Shown here piece by piece: positions 1 through 6,368 of a stretch of 6,692 nucleotides of DNA (the stretch's first letter is position 1; every line of letters begins with the position of its first letter). Below the pieces are notes generated by a model. The model saw only the letters and a list, made by a program, of their open reading frames with translations. It was not told the origin of the DNA and did no database searches. Origin of the DNA: Pseudobdellovibrionaceae bacterium (GTDB lineage Bacteria > Bdellovibrionota > Bdellovibrionia > Bdellovibrionales > JAMPXM01); assembly GCA_913776405.1 (NCBI GenBank), contig CAJYOV010000127.1, forward strand, positions 1-6,692. Direction: 5' to 3'. A program made the translations under genes and the position numbers.

Positions 1-2571
1 CGCTTCACCAACGAATGTGAACGTCACACCAGGGGGTGGCTTCAATTCGTTCTCGAACGCGGCGTTGAATTCTTTAATCGCACCGCCAAGGCCTGGGCCT
101 CCGGGCACAACGTCAGCCGAAATTTGAATGTAGCGCGTTCTGTTTTCGCGAAGGACTTGGGTCGGTCCCAAGACACGCTTGATTTCAGCTACGTTCTTCA
201 AAGGAAGAAGGCGGCCCTGAAGGTTCGGCACTTGAGTCTGCTCAAAGTTCGTAGAGAGGTCGCGCTGACTGTCGAGGAGGCGCGTGCGGATATCGTAATC
301 CACGCCCTTCTCGCGGAAGAACGCGATCTTCTGACCTTCAACAGATGCACGAAGCTCATCGCCGATGCCAGCAAGTGTGACACCCGCGATCCCTGCGGTC
401 TGCGGTTTCACTTTGATCTGATATTCAGGTTTACCGACGCGGTAAGAGCTATCGGCCTGCATGATGGCCTTACTCTTTTGCGCGTAGGCGAGAACCTTCT
501 CGGAGTATGGAATCAAGGCGTCGAGATCTTGGCCAACGATGTTTAAGTTGAACTGACGTTGACCGCCGCCGCCTTGACCCGGTGCTTGATCCGTCGCCAT
601 GAGTTTGTACTTTGTAAAGTCTTTGAGAAGCTCTTTCGTCTTCTCTTTCATCTGCGTTGTGTTGACGTGACGTTGCTTAGCCGGAACGAGGCGAACGAAG
701 AACTGACCCTTGTTCGATTCGTTTCGACCCGAGCCTACGATCGACAAAAGGTACGCAATCTCCGGCATCGGTTTGAGTTTCGCTTCGATCTGAGCACCGA
801 CTTCGCCTGTCGCATCGAGGCTTGCGCCAGCTGGAAGCTCATACGTGATGAAGAACTCACCGTTATCTTGAGGCGGCAAGAACGTAAACGGAATGAATCG
901 CGCAATGAAAATTGAGCCAACGAAGACCGCAATCGATATACCGATCGTTGCCAGAGGTGCCCTCATCGCGCGACGAAGAATCGCGACGTACACCTTTTCC
1001 ATCCACGACTGGAACTGGTCGAACTTTTTCAACATCTGCTTGTTCCAACGTGCGAAAATGTTCTTTGGGATGTGGTTATGATCGTGTCCGCCACCACCGA
1101 GGTAGGCCGACATCGCAGGCGCAACGAACAGGCCGTCAAAGAGCGAGATGATCATCGCAAAACAAACCGTTAACCCGAACTGCTTGAAGAACTGACCGAC
1201 GATCCCTTGCAAATTCCCGATCGGGCCGAAGACGGCAAGAATCGTAAGCGTCGTCGCAACAACGGCGAGTGTCACTTCGTTCGTTCCGATAATGGCCGCT
1301 TGCTTCGGGCCCATTCCGGTTTCGAGTTTGCGGAAGATGTTTTCACGCACGACGATCGCGTCATCGACCAAAAGGCCGACCACCAAACTCATCGCAAGCA
1401 GCGACATGATGTTGATCGAGAAGCCAGCAACCGCCATCAAGATACAAGCACCCAAAAGCGAGTTCGGGAGAGCAAAGCCTGTAATTAACGTCGACTTCGC
1501 AGATCCGAGGAAGAAGTAAACGACGACGACAGTGAGTAAGACACCGATGATGATCGACTCAAAAACGTCGTAGACGTTATCGCGAATACGCTTTGAGCCA
1601 TCATTGATCAAAGAGAGTTCGGCTTTAATCCCTTGTGCCGCTAAGCTCTTGTTGATTGCATCGATCTGCTTAATCACGTTGTCCGCAACTGCGACCGTGT
1701 TAGCGCCCGTTTGACGGAAAACGTTAAAGAGAATCGAGCTTTTACCATTCACCGTCGTTCGCGACGTTTCATCTTGAAGTTTGTTTTCAACACTCGCAAC
1801 GGTCGCAACGCTTACCGGGTAGCCGAAGTTGCCGGTTCGCAGCGTGATGTTACGAACGTCATCGAGAGTTCGGTAATCTGCGAGTGTACGGAAGCTGTAT
1901 TCCTCTTTCGGCTGATCGATTTTACCGGCTGGGATATTGCGACCACCAGCTGCGATCGCTTGCTCGACGGCTTTCGCAGAAATATTCACGCTCGCAAGCT
2001 TGTTGCGATCCATGATGACGTGAATTTCACGTTTTCGACCGCCTAAGATATCCACCTGACCGACTTGATAGATTTGCTCGAACTTCGGTGCGATCACTTC
2101 TTTTGCCAAGTCGTAAAGCTCGCCCTGCGGCATGTTCGACTGAAGCGCGATCCCCAAAATTGGCGCGTCCGAAGGCGAGATTCGGCGAACAACAGGCAAA
2201 TCAAGGTCATCGGGTAAAAGTTTGACGGCGTTCTGAACTTTCGCGCGAACTTGGTTTTCAGCGAAGTCGAGATTGGCATCGAGATTAAACTCGACGGCGA
2301 CTGTCGAGAAACCTTCCATGTTGGTCGATGAGACTTTTTTGACGCCTGAGATCGACGACATTTGATCTTCGAGAATCTTGGAAACCTGAGTCTCCATTTC
2401 GAGAGGTCCGGCTCCAGGGTATTGAGAGACCGCAATGATCGTCGGGAACTGAACATCTGGGTAGAGATCGACAGGAAGTCGTTTAAGAGAAATCCCACCG
2501 AGAACCAACATGAGAATGACGAGGCTGGCGATGAGAATGGGGTGCTTAACCGAGAGTTTGGCTGGTGTCAT
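1..2571 (-). CDS. RND-family efflux pump, HAE1/AcrB-like, C-terminus cut off by window edge
   Basis: Inner-membrane proton-driven exporter of the RND superfamily, expected to work as a trimer with a periplasmic adaptor and a TolC-type channel. The frame is open from an ATG at 2571 to position 1, giving 857 residues; relatives have about 1,020-1,050, so transmembrane helices 8-12 lie outside. TM1 is about residues 10-28, followed by the typical LPVDLYPDVQFPT segment (32-44). TM2-TM6 lie at about 339-485, and TM7 at about 541-557. TM4 carries VDDAIVV with D403/D404, matching AcrB D407/D408 of the proton relay. The DD pair and REN that follows point to HAE1 (organic substrates), not metal-exporting HME pumps. 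The second porter domain begins after FLPPQDNGEF (564-573). Oddities are an acidic D479 in TM6 and a Gly/His-rich loop at 492-500. The start overlaps the MarR stop codon as ATGA, with a weak GGGA ribosome site. The substrate cannot be read from the sequence. Confidence 0.95.
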   Translation of the reverse strand, partial: MTPAKLSVKHPILIASLVILMLVLGGISLKRLPVDLYPDVQFPTIIAVSQYPGAGPLEMETQVSKILEDQMSSISGVKKVSSTNMEGFSTVAVEFNLDANLDFAENQVRAKVQNAVKLLPDDLDLPVVRRISPSDAPILGIALQSNMPQGELYDLAKEVIAPKFEQIYQVGQVDILGGRKREIHVIMDRNKLASVNISAKAVEQAIAAGGRNIPAGKIDQPKEEYSFRTLADYRTLDDVRNITLRTGNFGYPVSVATVASVENKLQDETSRTTVNGKSSILFNVFRQTGANTVAVADNVIKQIDAINKSLAAQGIKAELSLINDGSKRIRDNVYDVFESIIIGVLLTVVVVYFFLGSAKSTLITGFALPNSLLGACILMAVAGFSINIMSLLAMSLVVGLLVDDAIVVRENIFRKLETGMGPKQAAIIGTNEVTLAVVATTLTILAVFGPIGNLQGIVGQFFKQFGLTVCFAMIISLFDGLFVAPAMSAYLGGGGHDHNHIPKNIFARWNKQMLKKFDQFQSWMEKVYVAILRRAMRAPLATIGISIAVFVGSIFIARFIPFTFLPPQDNGEFFITYELPAGASLDATGEVGAQIEAKLKPMPEIAYLLSIVGSGRNESNKGQFFVRLVPAKQRHVNTTQMKEKTKELLKDFTKYKLMATDQAPGQGGGGQRQFNLNIVGQDLDALIPYSEKVLAYAQKSKAIMQADSSYRVGKPEYQIKVKPQTAGIAGVTLAGIGDELRASVEGQKIAFFREKGVDYDIRTRLLDSQRDLSTNFEQTQVPNLQGRLLPLKNVAEIKRVLGPTQVLRENRTRYIQISADVVPGGPGLGGAIKEFNAAFENELKPPPGVTFTFVGEA

Positions 2572-3035
2572 GGAAGTCCCGCGAAAATTTCTTTCAGGGC
2601 AACAAGCCCTGCGTGCATGCGTTTTGTTTGGTCTTTACTCGCGACCGTCAGGCGCGCGGACATCCGCGCGGCGAGACACTCGCGAATCTGCTTGAAGACA
2701 GCCCGCCCGCTTTTCGTTAAGCGAACGCGGACTTCACGTTTGTCGGTTGAGGATTTAAGGCTTTCGACAAGTCCGCGTTTCGTTAGCGCTAAAACGGCTC
2801 GCGATGTCGCCGGGACTGTGAGCCCAACCGCTTCTGCGAGCGTTTTGTTGTTCGCTTCGTCGTACCAAAGATAGCCCATGAGGCGGAACTGAACGAATGT
2901 CAGTCCATGCTCGCCAGTCGGACACGAAAAGTTCGTCTCCGAGATTCCATCTTGAACGTCTGACCGCAAGGCACGAAGCGCAAGCGGAATGACGTCCATG
3001 ATTAAGCTACCAAGGTCCTCGCGAGTCTCAGTCAT
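2568..3035 (-). CDS. MarR-family transcriptional regulator
   Basis: A 155-residue cytoplasmic protein of typical MarR length. The family binds palindromic operators as a dimer and is usually released by small phenolic ligands or cysteine oxidation. The winged helix-turn-helix is visible: helices at about 46-60 and 65-90 (recognition helix around TVPATSRAVLAL), then the wing with D98-K-R100 and VRVRLTKSGR (102-111), the usual D-x-R wing signature. N- and C-terminal helices would form the dimer interface. Cysteines at 38 and 120 could be redox sensors, but this is not established. The frame stays open upstream to 3155, but that extension reads antisense-like and lies inside the lipoprotein gene. 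The start MTETRED at 3035 gives the right length and an 8-base overlap with the lipoprotein stop. A GGAG lies 13 bases upstream, rather far, so translation may depend on coupling. The gene sits inside the operon next to the pump, which suggests it regulates its own operon. Confidence 0.93.
   Translation of the reverse strand: MTETREDLGSLIMDVIPLALRALRSDVQDGISETNFSCPTGEHGLTFVQFRLMGYLWYDEANNKTLAEAVGLTVPATSRAVLALTKRGLVESLKSSTDKREVRVRLTKSGRAVFKQIRECLAARMSARLTVASKDQTKRMHAGLVALKEIFAGLP
2653..2670. repeat. Perfect G/C-rich inverted repeat inside the MarR gene
   Basis: CGCGCGGA and TCCGCGCG are separated by two bases. In the transcript this can fold as a 7-base-pair all-G/C stem with a four-base loop. 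It lies in codons for the C-terminal helix region of the regulator, about 80-100 bases before the pump start. It has no following T-tract, so it is not an intrinsic terminator. It could be chance, produced by Ala/Arg codons in a G+C-rich stretch. Confidence 0.5.
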
Positions 3036-3978
3036 CGGACGGGCCGAACTCCATCGGAATGCGTTTTGAGCGGCTTGACCAGTACGTGCATTTAAACTTC
3101 GTGGCTTGGCGCTTGAAGTAGAAGTCTTGGCACTGAAGGTAGATCGTGTACGCACCCGACGTTGTCGTTACGTTATTGTAACCGTCGATCGTGCCGTTTG
3201 CCGGGTCCCAAGGGACCGACATGAAATTCACGGAAACAGCTTCTGAGATGTCGATTGATACATTCAAGTTCCGAATAAGCGTTGGGTTAAAGATGTCAAT
3301 GAAGTCACCTGCTGGGCCCATCGAAGGTTTCGTGATGTGAATCGACATTTTGCGACGAGCTGACTTGCCCGTGCGGCTGTCTGGCATAACGCCTGTTCCA
3401 TCGAAATCAACCGCAACACCAACTTGATCGAGATCACCTTTCGGTGCGCCTGCGCGGATTTTTTCAATCGGCGTTCCGTTTAAGCGAAGATCAAACAGTG
3501 CAGCTGCAGACGGTACGTTCGGCGAACCGATCGTTCCAACGAATCGGCCATTGTGAATGGAGCCTTTGACGATGAGCTTCTGTTGGAGATCGGCCCCGCG
3601 ACTTGCGTTTTGCACGACGGTCGCGCTGTAAGCGCCCGTGTCCGGATCGTAGTAGCCAGAGTCGATACGGAAATTCAGGTTCGATTGATCGCGGTAAGTC
3701 ACGTTTGTCACGAGTGTCGGTGAACCGACCGTCGTTTCGCCCGTTGTTCGATCGACCGTAACCGTTTCCGCACTCAAATCGAGTTGAAGTGCCCCCATCG
3801 TTTTGCCTGATTTTGCGTTCGTGACGACACCTGTGTAAGTGCCGGCGATCGACTCGTAAACCGACAAGTTTTCTTGGAGGAGCTGGCGTTGATATTCGTC
3901 AGGCGTTTGGTCTTTGCCACAACCAGAAAGACCGAGGCCGAAAACTGCGAGTGTCAGAAGGAAGAAGCTGTTTTTCAT
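3028..3978 (-). CDS. Lipoprotein of unknown function with two similar beta-rich domains
   Basis: 316 residues, not recognised as any named family. The N-terminus is a lipoprotein signal peptide: K2, a hydrophobic stretch 5-18, then lipobox LSGC with the acylated cysteine at C20. The next residue is Gly, not Asp, so by the enterobacterial rule it would go to the outer membrane. The mature part is rich in alternating beta-strand patterns and looks like two halves. GTYTG, SGKT, PTL and TGAY at about 46-117 recur as GTG, TGKS, PTL and SGAY at about 194-277, suggesting an internal duplication. Two cysteines (C283, C297) near the end could form a disulfide. It has no coiled hairpin or lipoyl-like motif, so it is not the missing pump adaptor. 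ATG at 3978 is preferred because AAAGGA lies 8 bases upstream; the ATG at 3984 would be only 2 bases from it. The stop overlaps the MarR start by 8 bases. A role in efflux is inferred only from position. Confidence 0.88.
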   Translation of the reverse strand: MKNSFFLLTLAVFGLGLSGCGKDQTPDEYQRQLLQENLSVYESIAGTYTGVVTNAKSGKTMGALQLDLSAETVTVDRTTGETTVGSPTLVTNVTYRDQSNLNFRIDSGYYDPDTGAYSATVVQNASRGADLQQKLIVKGSIHNGRFVGTIGSPNVPSAAALFDLRLNGTPIEKIRAGAPKGDLDQVGVAVDFDGTGVMPDSRTGKSARRKMSIHITKPSMGPAGDFIDIFNPTLIRNLNVSIDISEAVSVNFMSVPWDPANGTIDGYNNVTTTSGAYTIYLQCQDFYFKRQATKFKCTYWSSRSKRIPMEFGPSDD

Positions 3979-3986
3979 TTTCATAA

Positions 3987-3992
3987 TCCTTT
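3987..3992 (-). promoter_or_regulatory. Ribosome binding site of the lipoprotein gene
   Basis: The minus strand reads AAAGGA here, followed by TT and then ATGAAAATG. Spacing is 2 bases to the first ATG (3984) and 8 bases to the second (3978), so the second start is favoured. Confidence 0.65.
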
Positions 3993-4001
3993 AATTCTTT
4001 C

Positions 4002-4748
4002 TCAAAGATCGACGCGCAAAGAACCTTGAACACCAAGACCGTCTGCGCGTGAACCACCGACAGATCCGAATAAATACTGAAGACCCAGACCGAGCGAGCT
4101 GCCGTGAACACCCAGGCTTGGGCCTGGCATGAATGACGGCGAGAACGCAGCACCCGCAGCAAGCTCAAACGGAACGCCCAATGTTGTGACGTTGCTTTCA
4201 AGTGCCGAACGAGAAGCAAGACCAATTGTCGGAAGAGCCGCGAGGCCCGCGTAAGGTTGAACGACATCGCTCATAAATTTGCGTGTGCGGTATTCAACAC
4301 CGAGACGCGCGCTTGCGAGTGTCATTTCTTGTTCAACCGCAATCGGGCCGCCGACCCGGTCGAGATTCACGGTCCGTTTCAATTGCGCAGCCGAAAGACC
4401 GAGCTTTGAATAAAGGCCTTTCGCGCGATCGCTGATCTTTGACATGCGGTTGATCGAAATCATCGGCACCGAACCAGTCTTAAGATCAGAGTCGCCCGCG
4501 GTCCGTGATCCGCGCGAGAAACCGCTCGGGCTCCAAGTCGACACACCAAGTTCGATCGTAATCGGATCTGGTTCGATCACCGGAGGCAGATACGTCTCGA
4601 GCGGGAGTTCGGAGCGAGGAATCGGCAATGAAACTTCGGTCGCTTGGGGAGGAGCCACCTTCTTTTTACGGCGAGCCGCTTCTGCAATGGAAGGCACGCT
4701 TGCGAGAATGACGAGAGTTAAAAGTAGAACGCGGATCAGTTTGATCAT
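4002..4748 (-). CDS. Secreted protein, probable small outer-membrane beta-barrel
   Basis: 248 residues, family not recognised. Residues 1-24 form a classical signal peptide (K3, R6, hydrophobic 7-18, cleavage after AEA). The mature protein starts with a very basic patch (RRKKK, 26-30) and a Pro-rich stretch to about residue 62, which may be a periplasmic or cell-wall-binding tail. From about 65 to the end it shows repeated amphipathic strands separated by Gly/Ser/Pro turns (for example ITIELGVSTW, LASARLGVEYRT, LGVPFELAAGAAF, SLGLGLQYLFG). The last strand GVQGSLRVDL ends at the C-terminus, as in outer-membrane barrels, although the final residue is Leu and not the usual aromatic. The length suggests roughly eight strands. 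The start is fixed by the 4-base ATGA overlap with the TolC gene stop and an AGGTGA site 4 bases upstream. The channel-forming or assembly role is unknown; membership of an efflux operon is the only functional hint. Confidence 0.85.
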   Translation of the reverse strand: MIKLIRVLLLTLVILASVPSIAEAARRKKKVAPPQATEVSLPIPRSELPLETYLPPVIEPDPITIELGVSTWSPSGFSRGSRTAGDSDLKTGSVPMISINRMSKISDRAKGLYSKLGLSAAQLKRTVNLDRVGGPIAVEQEMTLASARLGVEYRTRKFMSDVVQPYAGLAALPTIGLASRSALESNVTTLGVPFELAAGAAFSPSFMPGPSLGVHGSSLGLGLQYLFGSVGGSRADGLGVQGSLRVDL

Positions 4749-6097
4749 TGCTTCACCTGTGCGGAGTTCAAAATATCGACGAGTGTTGCGAGCGGCTGGC
4801 CAGAAGATGCGAAATAAGTCGTATAGGCTTTGATTGCGTCGTAACGCGTTTGAAGAAGCGTCGTCGCGGCATCGAAGTCGGAATCCTGAACCGTGCTGAA
4901 TTCGACAAAGTTGATCAAGCCGACCGAGTAGTTCTGACGAGCTTCTGCCATGGCCGACTTCGAGATCGTCACCGCTTCCGTTGCCGAAAGAAGTGCGGCT
5001 TCAGACGCTTCAAGAGCCGTGCGGCTTGAGATCTGAGCGACTGCTACTTGGTTTCGCACGTTACGCTCGTTTGCTTCTGTCTGATATTCTTGCGCGATCA
5101 CGGAGCGACGCTCATTCACGACAGAGAGACCACTGAAAATCGGAATTTCGAGAACGAGTGCGGCTTGCCACGAACGCGATGGCGAATCGAAGAGTTCCGA
5201 CTTCGTGTAGTTGTTGAAGCCGTAATCGCCGGTCGCTTTCAGTCTTGGCAAACTCTTGCCGAGTACGATCGAGCGCTGTTCACCGAGGAATTCGCGCTGT
5301 AAGCGCTGCTGTTTTAACTCTGGAATCTCCGCGCCCTGAGCGTCGAATCTTGCCGTTACGTCTTTGAGTGAAAGTTCCGGCATGCCCGTCGAGATCGTGA
5401 TCGAAGTTGCGTTCTCGAGACCCATCAACTGCGCAAGCTCTGCGGTCGAAGCGATCAAATCGTTTTTCGCTTTCGTGATCTTTGGCTTGAGCTTCGCAAG
5501 TTTCGTTTGCGACTGAAGGTAGTCGAGGCGTTTGCCGCCGAAACCCATACGACGTCTCGAAATGTTCAGGATCTCCTGAATCGCGCGTTCTTGATCCTGA
5601 AGGATGCGCACGAGGTTTTCGCTCATGACGGTTTTGTAGTAGGCCGCAATCACGTCGACCGACACCGTTCGACGACTAATATCCAAAGACGCGCGGCTGA
5701 TCTCTTCACCGATTCGACCCTGACGAGCCACTGAGAATAGGCCGTAAGCTAAAAGCGGCTGCTCGGCGTGAATGCCGAGCGTATATTGACGATAAGACGT
5801 GCCGGCGAAAGGAAGCGAGCCCGGAGTGCGGTTCGCAACCGAGTCTTTTCGTTCGGCAGCGGTCCCCGTGATCATGACGTTTGGAAGCAATGCAGACCGC
5901 GAAACGTACTTGTCGTACATCCGCTGATCGACAACGGCTTCTGAGTATTTCATTTGCGGGCTGTATTCGAGAGCCTGACTGACCGCTTGTTTGAGCGAAA
6001 GCGCAGGTTTTGACTTACTTTGAGCAACCGCTGGCGACGATGAGAAAACAACGCAAGCCAACGCGCCGAGAACGACGGACTGAATAGATACGCGCAT
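4745..6097 (-). CDS. TolC-family outer membrane efflux protein
   Basis: Outer membrane factor of the TolC family. Such proteins form a trimeric barrel in the outer membrane continued by a long alpha-helical tunnel in the periplasm, the exit duct for RND pumps. 450 residues, against 493 for the E. coli precursor. The signal peptide is residues 1-25, with cleavage after AVA. The mature protein has the two structural repeats of the family. The first (about 33-245) contains LSLKQAVSQALEYSP, a strand pair LLPNVMITG (70-78) and YTLGIHAEQPLL (105-116), and long helices to about 226. The second (about 255-440) contains SLPRLKATGDYGF (282-294), WQAALVLEIPIFSG (310-323) and the closing NYSVGLINFVEF (389-400) ahead of a terminal helix. 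ATG at 6097 is chosen because it gives a clean signal peptide and has GGAG 10 bases upstream. The frame extends to a TTG at 6163, but that would run through the promoter. First gene of the operon. Confidence 0.94.
   Translation of the reverse strand: MRVSIQSVVLGALACVVFSSSPAVAQSKSKPALSLKQAVSQALEYSPQMKYSEAVVDQRMYDKYVSRSALLPNVMITGTAAERKDSVANRTPGSLPFAGTSYRQYTLGIHAEQPLLAYGLFSVARQGRIGEEISRASLDISRRTVSVDVIAAYYKTVMSENLVRILQDQERAIQEILNISRRRMGFGGKRLDYLQSQTKLAKLKPKITKAKNDLIASTAELAQLMGLENATSITISTGMPELSLKDVTARFDAQGAEIPELKQQRLQREFLGEQRSIVLGKSLPRLKATGDYGFNNYTKSELFDSPSRSWQAALVLEIPIFSGLSVVNERRSVIAQEYQTEANERNVRNQVAVAQISSRTALEASEAALLSATEAVTISKSAMAEARQNYSVGLINFVEFSTVQDSDFDAATTLLQTRYDAIKAYTTYFASSGQPLATLVDILNSAQVKQ
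4753..4758 (-). promoter_or_regulatory. Ribosome binding site of the beta-barrel gene
   Basis: The minus strand reads AGGTGA, 4 bases before the ATG at 4748. It lies inside the last codons of the TolC gene, whose TGA shares bases with this ATG. This supports translational coupling and fixes the start. Confidence 0.6.
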
Positions 6098-6107
6098 GAG
6101 AGCAATT

Positions 6108-6111
6108 CTCC
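6108..6111 (-). promoter_or_regulatory. Ribosome binding site of the TolC-family gene
   Basis: The minus strand reads GGAG (part of GGAGAA) 10 bases before the ATG at 6097. It is the only purine-rich site near a start in this frame and decides for 6097 over the upstream TTG. Confidence 0.6.
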
Positions 6112-6121
6112 GAGTGCGCCA

Positions 6122-6151
6122 TTCATATTGAGCCTGGTACCTCCAAGTCAA
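6122..6151 (-). promoter_or_regulatory. Candidate sigma70-type promoter of the efflux operon
   Basis: On the minus strand a -35 TTGACT (6151-6146, 5 of 6 to consensus) is followed after 18 bases by TATGAA (6127-6122, 4 of 6). Transcription would start near 6115, giving a leader of under 20 bases that just includes the GGAG site. This is a match to a general consensus only. The host sigma factor preferences are unknown and the -10 is imperfect. Confidence 0.45.
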
Positions 6152-6155
6152 TATC

Positions 6156-6170
6156 GTTACCAATGATAAC
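6156..6170. promoter_or_regulatory. Near-palindrome, candidate operator for the MarR-family regulator
   Basis: The site reads GTTACC-AAT-GATAAC: six-base arms with one mismatch around a three-base centre. It lies 4 bases upstream of the candidate -35 box. MarR proteins bind A/T-rich inverted repeats of about 15-20 bases near their own promoters, and this is the best such repeat in the divergent intergenic region. The link to the regulator encoded in the operon is inferred. Symmetry decays outside the six-base arms, and a short palindrome can occur by chance. Confidence 0.4.
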
Positions 6171-6368
6171 TAATAATCCGCAGTTTTCGACTCGAGCGTC
6201 CGCCACAGGTGCTTAAAATGGTTTTGAAGCCGGGTCTGGACGTGCCCGTCAGCAAATCGATGCACCAAAATTTGCGCATCCATGTGGGGCGAACAAGCTC
6301 ACAGGCGTGAAGGCCTTGCAAGAGACTTGGCGTTTGACCGAACACTCAAACAAGGTTGGGATTATCAG
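6171..6368. other. Rest of the divergent intergenic region, no gene supported
   Basis: About 200 bases between the operator candidate and the right-hand gene. No RNA gene, terminator-like hairpin with a T-tract, or strong forward promoter was seen. A TTGACC at 6334-6339 has no convincing -10 partner at 16-18 bases. A 30-codon frame (6218-6310) has a weak AGG site but no recognisable content. The reading frame of the right-hand gene is open back to 6228, so a longer N-terminus is possible. Confidence 0.5.

Noticed and set aside
124..915. Forward-strand open frames of 140 and 118 codons opposite the pump gene
   Set aside because: They are antisense shadows of a conserved RND sequence with no family resemblance or ribosome sites.
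3036..3155. 40-residue N-terminal extension of the MarR frame
   Set aside because: It lies wholly in the lipoprotein gene in another frame, is rich in Ser/Arg/Thr as shadow frames are, and would make the regulator much longer than the family norm.
3985..4001. Terminator or internal promoter between the barrel and lipoprotein genes
   Set aside because: The gap is only 17 bases, A/T-rich, and holds just a ribosome binding site with no hairpin.
5761..5780. Perfect 7-base inverted repeat with a 6-base loop inside the TolC-family gene
   Set aside because: It sits mid-gene with no T-tract and is explained by codons of a conserved family segment. Nothing suggests regulation.
6050..6064. Possible lipobox ending at C15 of the TolC-family signal peptide
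   Set aside because: The residue at -3 is Ala and not Leu-like, and the hydrophobic core continues past the cysteine to a normal AVA cleavage site.
6098..6163. N-terminal extension of the TolC-family gene to a TTG at 6163
   Set aside because: It would place charged and Trp-rich residues ahead of a clean signal peptide, and it overlaps the promoter candidate. ATG at 6097 has a ribosome site.
6218..6310. 30-codon forward frame in the divergent intergenic region, with AGG 8 bases upstream of its ATG
   Set aside because: Too short, with a weak ribosome site and no hydrophobic, repeated or attenuator-like content. It also overlaps the open upstream extension of the next gene in another frame.
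6282..6368. Earlier ATG at 6282 for the right-hand gene
   Set aside because: No ribosome site precedes it and the added residues do not resemble the family start. Kept only as an alternative.
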